Positions 25,401 through 38,053 of a stretch of 64,000 nucleotides of DNA are shown here, one piece after another (within the stretch, counting starts at the first letter, position 1; every line of letters begins with the position of its first letter). The notes beneath the pieces were generated by a model that did not search any database, was not told the DNA's origin, and worked only from the letters and a program-made list of their open reading frames with translations. The position numbers and the translations under genes are program-made. The DNA is from Hofstenia miamia (Eukaryota; Xenacoelomorpha; Acoela; Hofsteniidae): the NCBI GenBank assembly GCA_900660155.1, contig CABFPE010000423.1, positions 365,631 through 429,630 on the forward strand, read 5' to 3'.

Positions 25401-25819
25401 ATTAATGAACTTTAATGCATGGTTTATGTATGCTGCCTAATTATAATTAAGAGGCATCATTGGATAATTTTACATCAAGGGAAGTAGCTAATGTTATATC
25501 AAAATCAGAGCCCATTGGACAATGTTATATCAAAGAAAATGGTGCAAAACTTAATTAATATTTGCATGATTTTAACAAAATAACATATAAATGAAATTTT
25601 ATCCTTATTATGCTTATAAGCAAATTTTACCTTTATTTTAACCTTCTATCTTTTGACCAAGCCCTACTAAGTGACTAATTTTATCACAGAAATGCTTTTC
25701 CTGGTATTTTGGTTATGTGATTAAATTTTAACTTTTGGTGATCATTACTAATGTTTTTGGTTTGCTAAATAAATAGCACAACTTATATGAGCTTGACTAT
25801 TGTGTTTCTTATGCATCTT
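25401..25819. other. No gene recognised
   Basis: AT-rich spacer between the hAT relic and the solo LTR. A short imperfect direct repeat around ATGTTATATCAAA (about 25490 and 25535) is the only structure noticed. Confidence 0.45.
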
Positions 25820-26710
25820 GTATTGTAGAATCATGGGGTGCTTCTAGCAGCTCAAGTGGTATGAAGGTTGCAGAAGATTACCATTGCCAAGACCATCCCA
25901 TGCTCTAACAAAACAATAGAAGATTGGTAATTCACCAATTTCATTGTAGAAAAGAAAAGTAATTCCAAGATGGTTAAAGTAGTGACCAATTCACAAAGCA
26001 TCACACTGAAGCCAAGCCTTTAGAATCCATCCTTACAAATCCAGGGTGCTAATAGTGTGTCTCAAGTTGTAATTTCTAGCTCAATACAAATAATTTATCT
26101 CTGGGTTTATCTACTCTGCTCATGTAATAAGATATTAATAAATGTGTAGTTACCATGTATTCATGTTTGCCAATGGCATAGTATATTCAAGGTGTGTTTT
26201 AATTTGTGCATATTTGATTGATAGATAGCAGTTCTTTTATTTCCTATCCCTATACATAACCCTAAAGCAACCACAATATAGGCTCTCATCTGTCAAGAGG
26301 CGAGTTCTCCTACATTATCACTGGATCTTATGATTTAATTATTACAAAATCCATACCAGAGCTGAAATGGTTAGTAAGATTTAATAAAAATAAAAAGCAA
26401 ACAGTATCCAGCAAGAATGAAATTTATTTGACATTTGCTTACAATAGTATGCCCTATTTATACAAGAGTAGGTAAATGTTTACTGTTCATTACAAAAGTT
26501 AGTCTTCCCTCACAGATTAACTGAGCAATTGCACATAATACAAAAATACAAAAGCTCTGAGGGGACAATCATCAAGTTTGAAATTTAGTTTCAAAATAAT
26601 CAAAAATCGACAAAATTAACAATTAATTAAAAGAATAGCACTGAATTAATTTTAGAGTGCCCTAAAAATTAAGGTAAAACAAAAAGAGGGCTTGAGTGAC
26701 CCTACAGTAT
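25820..26710 (-). mobile_element. Solo LTR of the Gypsy family with GTAT target duplication
   Basis: A complete LTR lies at 25824-26706 (883 bp), bounded by TGTAG and CTACA and flanked on both sides by GTAT (25820-25823 and 26707-26710). It aligns along its length with the two LTRs of the 6.2-17.8 kb element, in the same orientation, and shows what the full LTR length is. Solo LTRs arise by recombination between the two LTRs of one insertion. The copy is diverged and CpG-poor, so it is old. Confidence 0.88.
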
Positions 26711-27499
26711 CTGGAATTTATGTGTGATTACACCTGTTACAAGTCACATGAAGATGGTCACAATTGTACAGTAAGAGCTCATACAAAAAAACAATATTTG
26801 CTTCAGTTTATAATGATTTATTGAATTTTAGCATGGTGTGAGATTTAGGCACTTAGCTTTTAGCTTGCTATTCTAAACTTTAACTTAAACTATTGCATGT
26901 AGCAGTTATCCTATTTCATAATTCATGGGTATATTAGTAGTACCTGGCTTAACAAAACATTCATTTTACTTAATTAGTTACAAAATTATATACAGTCTCT
27001 CAACCAGGCTCAGAAACACTTGAAAGTTTACAAGTAACTTTTTGTTGAAAGGACAACTACCTATAAGTTAATGATTTATTTTGGTATCATTCCACCTCTG
27101 GGAGAGACATTTTCTACATTGGTATTACGAAACAGATAATTCCCAATTGTATAATAATTATAATATATTTATGTGTATTTCCCTTGCTTTGGTGTAAAGT
27201 CATATTTGACCAACTGTGCAATTTGAAATATTTGAATTCTTTCAAAGTGCAGTTCTGCTGATTAAATTGATTACCACACAAAAGGTCACATGAGGAACCT
27301 GTTTTTGTTGTATAATATGTCATGGTATGATTTCTCCAATTTTTGTTTACTGATTACCTGTTTTTATGTTTTAAATACTCTGAATTTTTTAGAGAACACT
27401 CAATAAAATTTAATTAACCTTTGTTACTTGATGTTAGCTATACTAAAATGCTTTTCTAAATTCATCAGAGACTTCTCAGGGTAACTTGTTCATGTATAG
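26711..27499. other. No gene recognised
   Basis: AT-rich sequence with one short minus-strand frame (27114-27323, 69 codons) without a recognisable domain. Confidence 0.45.
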
Positions 27500-27835
27500 C
27501 TTTACAAGTATATGTACTAGCACCCTGATAAGTTATAGGGATAGGGAACTTACACTTGCCCTTTGTTTTGTTATTTGTTTAATTCTTTTTGCTGCCACCT
27601 AAATTGTATGAGCTGAGACAGCACTGACTGTAGGTCTTAATTACACATGGGGCACACTATTCACCCAAGAACTCATATACTCACTCTCTCTTAACTTAGG
27701 GCTCTCATCTGATGCAACTCTTTTTATGAGGTTCTCTATATCAGATCAGCTGAGTGTGGCCACACCCTTCCTTACCTGATCACTTTTATTATTTTAACAC
27801 TTAGGTGTAGGTTCACCACATTATCAGAGTGGTTA
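27500..27835 (-). repeat. Dispersed repeat copy B
   Basis: Reverse-complement counterpart of 19255-19615. The diagnostic core AGCTGAGTGTGGCCACAC lies near 27745. The copies are clearly diverged, so both are old. No terminal inverted repeats or coding capacity were identified. Confidence 0.6.
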
Positions 27836-28341
27836 ATTATATAATTCTGCCACATTATAGTACCTGATTGAATTGGAATAGCATAGCTTTACTTAGTTTT
27901 TCATCAAAAGCAGTTCACAAGAAGTAAACAATCAGTACTATAACAATATTTTTATTTTGAAAGTGCTTAGTAACTAACATTTTTAAATGAAAGAATTTAA
28001 AAAAAAGATAAACAGATGTAATTCCTTCAAAAACATATATTTTGACTATTATGTGTTTAATCAAATAATAATCAAGCATTTTCATCTTGGCATCAATTTC
28101 ATATGATTACAACTACATATAATAAATAATTATTTTGTGATGCCACCCCAGAAAATTCAATAATTGGTTCATTTGTCATTTCAGAATAATTCCATTAACT
28201 TTAAAACAAAACAAATTTGTAATCATTTTTGGAAAAAATTTGAGAAAAGTAATAGAAATGTCAATTTATCTGCACTCTTATATATTCCTAATTGATTTAT
28301 ATTTTTATCCTAATTACCTTTTCTACTAATATGATCAATTA

Positions 28342-29052
28342 CAGTAGGGGACAAATTATTATGAACACCTATGATTTTTTGGTTTTTCTTGGATATATCA
28401 TAAACTAACAACTTATTAATATGCACAATCATACAAATTTAGTTATAATAATTGAGTTTTTATATTAGGCAATAAAAGATATGTACCCAAGCTGATGAGC
28501 CAATAATAGTACATCACTACAATAGACTAGACATATATGAGTATTAAATGGAAGTAATAGAAATTCACAATTAGAGAGTTTTTCATGATACAAAATTACA
28601 AAATATAGTTTACAAATTATGTAAAACTAGCATGACAATCTTTTTGAAGTGCTTCTTCATCATTGCTGGTATCAATGGAGGTACTCTTTGAGGTGTAACA
28701 GATTGGCAACAAAGACTATTGAGTTGGAGATGCACTGTACGTGTTGAAACTTCAACTCCTCATTCAACTAGGTTTGATTTCTATCTATGTGTTCAGTGCT
28801 TCTCTGTGTTCTGTATCTGTTATTCCATAGATTTGCCTATACACATTAACAAATGAGACTGTATATACTATTAGAATTACAGTGCATTTATTGACTCAAT
28901 ATAGCTTAGGTATGTATCATTTATTGCCAAGGCAAAAACCTAATTATTAGTAGAAATATGTATGACTTTGTGCAATAATAACTCCTTGGTGTATGATATA
29001 TCCATAAAAAACCAAAAAATCATAGGTATTCATAATAATTTGTCCCCTACTG
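28342..29052 (-). mobile_element. Internally deleted Tc1-type transposon
   Basis: The ends are long inverted repeats of nearly 60 bases that begin CAGTAGGGGACAAATTATTA, flanked by TA on both sides (28340-28341 and 29053-29054), as expected for Tc1/mariner insertions. Inside, the minus strand around 28650-28770 still spells a transposase DNA-binding-domain remnant: VSTRTVHLQLN and then TPQRVPPLIPAMMKKHFKK. This is similar to the VSxRTVRRRL...RKKPLL block of Tc1 proteins. The catalytic part is gone, so it could move only with a helper transposase. Confidence 0.8.
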
Positions 29053-29054
29053 TA

Positions 29055-31880
29055 GTTTTAGTTAATCTGAAAAACCTGTAAGGAGATCTATAATTACAAA
29101 ATATAATAAATTGATATGAATATGGATATGAATATGAGTTATTATTTGAAGCTTGTAAATTAATTCCACCTTTACATGTATTTGCATATTAAAATAATTA
29201 CTCTCTATTAATCTGAATTACATGATATTACATGATCTTGGATGCCCAGTTACAAGTAATCAACAACATTAGAATTGAAATTAAGTGGCTGAATTGTGAA
29301 ATGAAGTGTGTTCATTGATGCTATTCATTATTCTATATCCATTATTTACTTAACAAATACTAAATGAAAGGTTGTTTAAAGTTTTGACAGCCTACATTGT
29401 TGAACTGCTTTTTGTTGAATCAAGAAGAGATATTTTACTTACTTAACACATTAAAATTAAATTCTAAGCCTTTTCTATGTAGACACTCTTTCACAAAGTG
29501 GTAAAAGTAAGCCTTCTCACATCACTGTGTCTGGTCAAGAGACTTTAGAAAAATACTGTTTTCCTTTTGTTTTGAACAATAATAAGCAAATTGAGTATTA
29601 TTAATAAAAAGTTGTTACAGTAACAAAACAAAGTTTATTTACTTTGCTTAGTAGTGCAATAAATAATAAATACACATCAAATTCTAAGTTCTGAATAACA
29701 GGCTTAAAGCTAAATGTCTAATAAGTCTTAAAGGGCATGCATAGGGTAAACTATAGCACACCAATCATCTATTGTCATGTTTTGTGAAGGACTCTGTCTG
29801 TACTGCTCCTTTATCCAGGACAACTATACTCATGAATATCCAATTCTTAGAAGATAAATGGACAAAACTCTACTAGAGAATAAATGATACAATGTGACAA
29901 TTTGCAAATGTGAATATAAGTAACAATTTGTATCTCACTGAATTTTGAGTAGATGTAGAAGTACCCATCCAGAGCTGAGCCACTTTAGTTAAGTAATGTA
30001 AACTAAGGTCTAGTTAGTTACAAATCTAGAGAAGCTCCTTCATTAAAGACAATGTGAGGTGAGCCTTACAACAGACCAAATAGATCAATGAGGAACAAAG
30101 TCATTTCATGGTGAGTGCTATTTCCAAAGTTGAGAGCTGACATTGACACTAACCATATTTTATGCAGTGAATTCAAATTAGGTTGAATTCTACAGTTAAG
30201 AGAATTTCTTACAAGTTAAGCCTATAATGCCTTCAAAGATTTTGCATGTACTTGCTAAAAACTAGTTTGAACTTAATGAACAATTTGTTCTAAACAATTT
30301 TACTTATATTACATTTTAAGTTAATTTATTAAATAATCAAGATATGATTCTTAATTTATATAATATATTTAAATGTAGTGGGAATATTCCCAAATTGGAT
30401 ATCAGGTTTTGAATTGATAAAGGAATATTATTGAATAGATATTCAAATGAAGTTTTATTTTTTTTATTATACAGTGCAATAGTGTTTACAAATGTGATTA
30501 ACTCACAGATTACTCTAATTACATTAAGTCAAACCAGAAAAGATTTATTTTCTTAAAACTGTTTTTAAACCAACTTTAATCAACTACAAGTTGTAGTTAT
30601 TTAATTAAATAAGCTCTTGTTCTTAATAACAAAGTTTAAAAACTATTATTTAGCTACTTTTAATTAAGCTATTTTTAAGGGTTTGTTAAGCAAGCAAATT
30701 CTTGACTCTTTAGTGGATGGGAACCCTAAATCATCCACTAAATTGTAAGCAAACTAAATTGTTTTTATTATTAACAAATAAATCTCAACTAAAGAAAGAA
30801 TACTTTGTACACCTGAAAGATTAACCAAACCATGCTTTCTACCTAAGATAAAAAGCTCAAAAATTAGCAAATATTTTTTATTGGTCGCTTCATTTTTAAA
30901 GAATTTAAACTAAATTGAACATTTTTAGCAAAAAATATTTAAATTTAAATTTTACTGAAAATCCCCCATTTGCATTTTTTCGAAATTTTTGGAGTTTGGA
31001 CTTCACCGTTTTGTAGGTGAACGAACTGAAACTATTCGCAAACGAACGTTATTTTTATTTCTATGAAATTTATATTAATCTCTTTTTTTAATGATCATAT
31101 CAAAGTTTCAAAAAGTCAGTTTTCGAATGTTCTATTGATTTCGAATACTGCGTAAGCTACACTATGCATGAAATTCGGGACTAATTTTTTAGCCTGCTTC
31201 AAAAATGTAGATCTCTACGCGTCACTAGTCGAGACTTTTTTTAATCTGGTTCTCATGAATTCGATTCCATTTTACGGTTTATTTTTCTAAAAGCTGTAAT
31301 TGTGTACAATGCCTTCTCTCGTCATCTTCAAGCGATCCCTTTTTTCATGACATTAATTAATTTTACCTTGAATTCCCTTCTGCTTTAGCGTAAATAATCG
31401 TTAATTGTTAGATAAAACAGATTCTCTTTGAAGTTACACTAATAAAAATAATGCTTTGAATACTCATAAGACGCCTTAGTAAATTGTAACTATTATAGTG
31501 TTTGTCTTAGTGTTCCGAAACTTGTAATCATTCTAAATGACAGCTGCCAAAAAAATAAGTTACAGATAGTGTACAAATGCCAATCTCACAGTGCATATAT
31601 TGTTCAAAAATTCTGAAATTTTTGATCATGACTACCTGAATATCAGGAATGCTGGAATTTAAAAATGTGACTGTTACCAGACATACATCAATATTTAGTA
31701 ATTTTAGGTTATCTTAATGTAGACGACTAGCTTTTTGATTAAAACAACATATATATTTTTGATATTTCCTTAAAGATCGGACATTCACATCATAGTAATA
31801 TAACAGGTAGAGGTTTACAGTGCTGTAGTTAATTTGTTGGGGCACATATACTCCAATTGGTGTGAGCTATTCTTTTTTTT
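29055..31880. other. No gene recognised; CpG transition near 30.9 kb
   Basis: AT-rich sequence without a convincing open frame. Up to about 30.88 kb CpG is almost absent, while from there on it is frequent. The change is abrupt and not explained by any element recognised here. Confidence 0.5.
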
Positions 31881-32960
31881 CTTTATAGGGCATGCCTGAG
31901 AAATGCATTTCTGAGACTGGGATTGCTGTTTAATTTTTCCATTATTAACTGAAAAGCAATTTATAAATTATGTTTTCTTGATTTTCTTTCTTGTCATAAA
32001 TCTTGTACTCATGATTTTTGAGCAAAATAAGCAAAGTCTTTCTGGTTTAAATGCTTTGGGTTTATGACCATATCGGCCACAATTTGTACATTGGAAAATA
32101 TGTATTCTTTCATACACTACGCATGAACACATACCATTTATAAGGCAACAATTTTACTGTTTAAGAAAGTTACGAACATCGGAGTTATTTTGCCGATCAA
32201 TTGCTTGGTAGACTATTAGTTTGCAGAAAATTATTCGAACGTAGGATATCCTTCATCAAATTTTTTTTCAACTCAACAAAATCTTTACTTTCATTGTACA
32301 TTGGCACAATAGTCATAGTATATTTAGGTAGCTGTAGTTTAGAATATTTTATAGGTATTTTCATATTTTTCACTACTGCTTCACTAATGCTTGAAATGTC
32401 GTCTTTCAAGTTCGAAAATAACATTTCCATCTTTGAATGCATTTCTTTTATTTATTATTACGTTAATGTTGTCTTTGATTACAACGCTTGCAATTGATTT
32501 TTCAGTTTCTTTCAATTTTCCATTTCTGACCTTTTTGTTTGCTACAGTTAGTTTACCTGAGGTTAATTCAATGGACTTACGTTTTGCAATATCAGAGTAT
32601 GAGTTTTATTTTAATGAAAATAACGTGGTGTACGACTTTGAATATTACAAAATGATACATTGTTTACCATTCACTAGAAATTCCACAAGTTTAGATTTGA
32701 CTTCATTAATAGGTTTAATCAATTTATTAAGCATTGCAACAGATAGCTGTTTATGTGATGATACAGCAGCAGATAACTCATTAATAACTATGTCCGGTAT
32801 TTTCATAAACTTCACATGAACAAAATTATCAATTTTAGCAGGATTTTTTCTATGTCACCAGAAACATTCTGCAAAATAGCCGACGCATCATAAAAATTTG
32901 AGATATCATTGTAACGGTGATGGATGCATTGATAGTCATTTTGATCCATGAATAATGCCG
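31880..32960 (-). pseudogene. LINE ORF1 (gag-like) relic with CCHC zinc knuckle
   Basis: On the minus strand the open piece 32442-32197 (MHSKMEMLFSNLKDDISSIS, coiled-coil-like start) precedes a zinc-knuckle block near 32050-32092: CTNCGRYGHKPKAF, then a second cysteine pair (LCLFC) followed by SKNHEYK in an adjacent frame. The order of helical region, short linker and tandem zinc knuckles is that of ORF1 proteins of jockey/I-type LINEs. Several stops and at least one frame change are present, and no endonuclease or RT follows within the next kilobase, so this is a fragment. A host zinc-knuckle pseudogene is the alternative. Confidence 0.45.
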
Positions 32961-32999
32961 ATTATAAACTTGAATTCCGCAAATAAAAATATAATCTAA

Positions 33000-34660
33000 T
33001 TAAACTATAATATATAGGAAAATACAGTACTGCTTATATTTACATTCTAGATGGTGACAGTCGCAATTGCTGATGAATTACAAAAATATTTCATTGGCCT
33101 TGCTGGAAAACATCTTGGATCTCTCCGTTGTTAAAATCCAATTAGGTTCCATCCCTTCAAGTCACTTCTTATCGTCCAATAGCTGTCAATCATTTTGAGC
33201 GCCTTGTCTTTCATTACGTGTCCCCTAAAATTCTTCACCTCTTCTCAGCATGGTAGTCTTCCGGGTCGTTTTACATCACTAACTTGTCCACTTTGATTGA
33301 AAACGGCTATTTTCACTCTGATCATAATGATCCTGGTTGCATTAGACTTTCAATCAAAGACTTTGTAGCACTTATGCAAAATTATTCCTTTGATCTTCGA
33401 ACAAGTCTGTCCTCTTTTAGAGCTACTAGTTGTGAAGCCGAACTTCTGTTTTCACTTAGAATACTACCATAGAAAACAGCAAGTTGTTTTACATACTTTA
33501 CTTTATACTTCGATGTTGATTTTGTACAAGTTTTCACTCTGAATTTGCAATTATATAATGTTCAATTTAAAATGTATTTATGATGAATATCTAAAGAGAT
33601 TTAGCCCTCAAAAACACATGTGTTAATATGAATTTATTTTGACAGATTCGCATTGCATGTAGTGTGATAGCAATTCACTGCTGTGTAATTGTATATAATC
33701 GTACTTTGCAAATTTCAATATGGAGATGTCTTTAGTACAAATGTGTACTTACTCATGGTGTAAAAATAACACAAATGTACTCTTGTACAAATGATGTAGG
33801 TTGGAATACTACCAGATCAATCAATTTATATTTTGGGTTAATCAAATCCAGCTATTTAAATTCATTGTAAATTCCTTATAAGTGACCTGTGCTGGCTAAG
33901 GCCTCTAATGGTATTGGAATAAACTTTGTACACTACCAAACAACAATGATCTCAGATAAACAACTGAAGGCATTGCGTGCATCTAGGAGCATTTAGATAG
34001 TAAAAGAACAAGTTTTTGTAGTTTATCCAAGTAAAAAATAATCAGCTTTATAATATTTTTTGCTTTTCATCTTCTGATTTGACGTATCTTTTGTTTCTTT
34101 TGGAATATACTTTCCATTGGAGACAGACTTTCCTGAAAAAGACAGACTTGTAAGGCAATTGTGCGCTGTAATATTGTAACCTTTACCAAAAAATGGCTTT
34201 ATGAGTTTCATTGTCACAGTTTCTGGTATGGAGGAATCTCTGAATCAGCTAAAAGAAACCAAATGTTTACTTCAGCAACTCATATCTTAATGCTACACTT
34301 CCAAGGTTTTGATCTAATACACACCCTAAAGGGCTCAGCTGTGAAATTCCAGTAACTGCTCATTAATAGTCATTTGAGGTCCGGAACAAAAGAATTTTTT
34401 ATCAGTTTTTCTGAATGCAGATTGGTGGATGCCATCATAAGCAAGAAGAGTGGAATGGATAGAGTGCGGCGAAGAAAATGATCAAAGACTGGAATGACGC
34501 TAAGACAACGTTGAGAGAAGCTTCTTATGATTTGATTGCAGTGCTCAATTTTTTTAAGCGATTATGATCAGCACAGACAGGGGTGATTTCAAAGAGGTAG
34601 ATTTGGTGAGGTGTGAATTTCTTCCTGGATTCTGCGATGATATTGTGTAGCTTTGAGCAG
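33000..34660. other. No certain gene; unrecognised open frames
   Basis: A plus-strand frame around 33130-33475 (TSYRPIAVNHFERLVFHY, a stop, then 62 codons from 33284 with DPGCIRLSIKDFVALM) looks protein-like but matches no family recognised here. Its first block faintly recalls an RT fingers motif. Around 34560-34620 the frame DRGDFKEVDLVRCEFLPGF resembles DRTDFQDVDEMW at about 1700 in the first LINE, so a LINE fragment is possible. Confidence 0.3.
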
Positions 34661-35130
34661 AACGTGTAGGGACTGGAATTGAGCGCATCGATAAGACCGG
34701 GGTTTGAGCATTACAGTGTCAACGTTTGTATTTTCGTATCGCGCGATTTTTTGCGTTCGTGCTGCGGTGTTACTTCCTGCGTACGAGTCAATAGTTGTGG
34801 TTTTGACGTTTGGTTGTTACTTTTGCGGTGCGGGCGATATTCTAGGAAAGGAAAAGAGTTTGGGGTTTGTGAAGTGCCGGCGATTTAGTTTTGAGGCATT
34901 GTTGGTTGAGAGAGTGACTTTTGCGGGGTTTTTTCGACGTTTGCGGGGGTGTATTGTGAAGACTTGAAAAGAAAGATAATAGCTTCGTCGGCGTTTTCTT
35001 CATTTAGCAAGGCGAACATTTGATGTAGCGTTGTTTTCTTTTTGTTTCTTATCAAAGCGCTAGCCGCAACTAGAGTCGCGGCGCCCTCAAACAGAACTGC
35101 GCATCGCTTCTGCGAGAGCGGGGGCAATCC
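34660..35130. other. CpG-rich patch
   Basis: About 470 bases are clearly richer in G+C and CpG than the surroundings (for example TATCGCGCGATTTTTTGCG near 34740). Open frames exist on both strands (34704-34967 plus, 34885-35184 minus), as expected of GC-richer DNA, and none has a recognised domain. A promoter-like CpG island or the 5' end of an unrecognised young element are both possible. Confidence 0.4.
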
Positions 35131-37556
35131 GACCGTTCTCCACAAGAGCTGATATAATTTTATTGCAATTATAATTATAGACACTTGCAGTTTGAATATT
35201 TTATTGCCTTCCTGTTTCTTAAATTAGATGCTAACGTAATATGAGAAATGATTTGTTGATTTATTTGTGTGAATCATGTAGACACTAGCGCTTTATTTTC
35301 CGAAGAATTAAAATGCACGGCTTGTTTGTTTGCAATTAGTGACCACTTGGTCGCATTTAAGGGACCAGTCCCAAGAAGTCTTCTTCAGGAGCTGTGGAAT
35401 TATTTGTTTAAATGGGTATGTACAAGTTGTACATAATATGTACACCTTGGGTATGCACCTAAAATAATTTCAAAAAATATATAATCATGTTTTTAGATTA
35501 AAATAAGGTTGATTGTAAAAAATATCATTTATTAACTAAAAGTGAACACATTAATGGATATTTTATTCGGTAAACCGATATATTAGAAATAAATATTTAG
35601 GGAATTTATATGAGAAGTTCTTAATATGAAATATATATATATATATAAGCTATGCTTTAATTAATTAACAATTTAAATTTTAAAAATCCCCCGACATTTT
35701 TAAGACTGTTTTTCAGTTTAATTTTAATTTACATTCCTTCTCTTTGAAATAGTACGAGGCAAAACAAAATATTAGGTTTTGCGTGAGCTGTGTGGGGTAC
35801 GGTTTAGATTGCATTTAGATGAGAGCATTTGCGATGGGAAAGTCCGCATCGAACATTGGGTAATATTTTTTAAAAATGGAAAAATGGTGAAAAAATAATT
35901 AATGTCGTATTTCGGGTGGGAGTTTGAGTGTTGAGTATTTTTAAATTATAAATAGCGTATAATTCTTTCAATGAATTTTTTTAAAAATTTAAATAGTTAT
36001 GTATGTAAGACAACTTTATTAAAACTTATACCAAAATGCAAAGTTCTAACTCATGCCACGTGTGAAAGAGTTAAGAAATTTAGGCCAATCACGTTTGGGC
36101 CAACCTCATCAAGAATAATTGACGCATTGTCCCAAATGAATACAGAAAAACGTTAGGGCCCGATACGAGCAAAGAGCATTTTGCATTTTTATTATTCCCA
36201 TGCGTTTAACACAATATTGCACACAAGATTACTAAATCAACTATATGAAAACACTCACATTCAACTTTGCGCTCAACTTTGCGTACAGAACCTAGGAAAA
36301 CACAGTGAATAGTGACTACACCATTCTCATTTGCTATTTTCAGGTGTGTGTAATTTTATTTCCTTTTTTTATTTTTTTTGCATTTTTTTATTTATAACGT
36401 ACTTTTACTTTGAAAAGTGATAGCGACAGTATCTATTTCAAAAATTCAAATTGCTAATAAATGGTATATTCAATATTTTCTTTCAGCAAAGTTTTGTGGC
36501 CATGATCAACAGCCATTCCAAAATGAGAGCCAATTTCTACCCTTAGAGTACTTCTTGGAAATATATATATACATATGTAACAGAATTGGAATTGGATTCG
36601 ACTTAAAGCGGGATTTGTGTGAGCCAGGAATATCCCGGATTTCTTGACATATCAATTTGGGTTGCGATTGAACCTAATATTCTAATTATCATTTGAAATA
36701 AAAGAATAATTTCACTTAAAATCTTAAAATTTAGAAATGAGAAAAAAGTTTATCTTAACATTTAATCAGTCATGCCTTTTTGGCATGTACAATATTTCTC
36801 TCATCTAAATTTTGTCTGGTACAATCAAAGAACGTTTAGAAATTAAATCTATAGTTAATTATAAATCATTAAATCATTAAAGATTAAGAATTTAGAAAAT
36901 TAATCTTTGCATATATATATATATATATGTCAAATTTTTGAAGGTTAGAATGCGTAACAAAATTCCTATAATTTTTTATTTTCAAACACAATTCATGGAT
37001 TGCACAATCGTTTAACAGATAATGCTCTTAAAACTTTGTAAACAAACGAAAACATCTTATAGAGCGTAATTTCACAACGGTGAGTTCTACTTTCAATTTA
37101 GTCTTCAACTGGATTCGTTCAGTTATGCTATCTTTACTTTAATTCCAATGCAAGCTTAAAGCATTTGTAATACGAGTAGTCCCTACTCCACTTCGCAGTT
37201 TATAGGTTTTTCTTCTAATGGGTAGTTAATGATAATGCTGCTTGTGTTTAGGAATAGATAAGGGTTTTCATGAATGTTGGACACTATTCTCGCAATTTCC
37301 GCATGCATGCATGCGTAATCAATTTTTGGATAAGTGCATAGATTCGATATATTTTATTTTTTAATTTAGTCATTATCTTTGTGCTTTTTCTTTGAGAGTG
37401 ATTTTTATCATAGTGTGCATAATTGAGTTAAACATAACACTCTTTGCGAGTTACTTATTGATACTATTTCAGACGTGCATGTTGCCTTGCCTAGTTTATT
37501 CATTATCTCATTGATTGACTGATTTACATCTATCGATAATAGAATGTTGTTTGACC
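35131..37556. other. No gene recognised
   Basis: AT-rich sequence with (AT)n runs near 35630-35646 and 36910-36928. A plus-strand frame at 35971-36156 (61 codons, THATCERVKKFRPITFGP) is unassigned and could be an exon or chance. Confidence 0.45.
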
Positions 37557-38053
37557 TTAACCCTTCTACGGTACATGCTGTGACAATTGTCACATGTAAA
37601 TTGTAATCATTGATTGTATCATTGCTGTTATACTTATGTACTTAAAACTTCGTGACTTTTACAGTGTATATATGTACTTCAATGTGATTAATCGGCAATG
37701 CCATATTTTCAACAATTTTTGATGGCAACTTCCTATCATATTAACACTTTAGTCTAGAGTGTGAGAAGAAAATCAATGCAATGTGTGTCTGATGCTGTGG
37801 TGTATGTAAGATTGCGAGATAAGGATAAATACTTTCACTCTAATATATATTTCTTTGCGCTGCCTTTCTCTGCATAGTTAACATTTCTCTGCAATTAAAT
37901 TTTCCTACTGGTCACTGATTGGTTCTCGCTCTAGTACGATCAATTTTATAAATGTCATTGAACTAGAATGAGAAATAAACACGTTGTGTACAGTCTTCAC
38001 ATTAGTGTCGTGTGTAGAATAGACTTTTTATTGTGTGTTTCTTAGTTTCCCAA

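Noticed and set aside
33050-33475. A LINE RT fragment (TSYRPIAVNHFERLVFHY)
   Set aside because: The resemblance is limited to the YRPI block. No motif A, B or C follows in any frame, so no family call is made.
37408-37593. A 61-codon minus-strand frame at the left piggyBac border
   Set aside because: It spans the TTAA target site and the element tip, so it cannot be an ancient gene frame.
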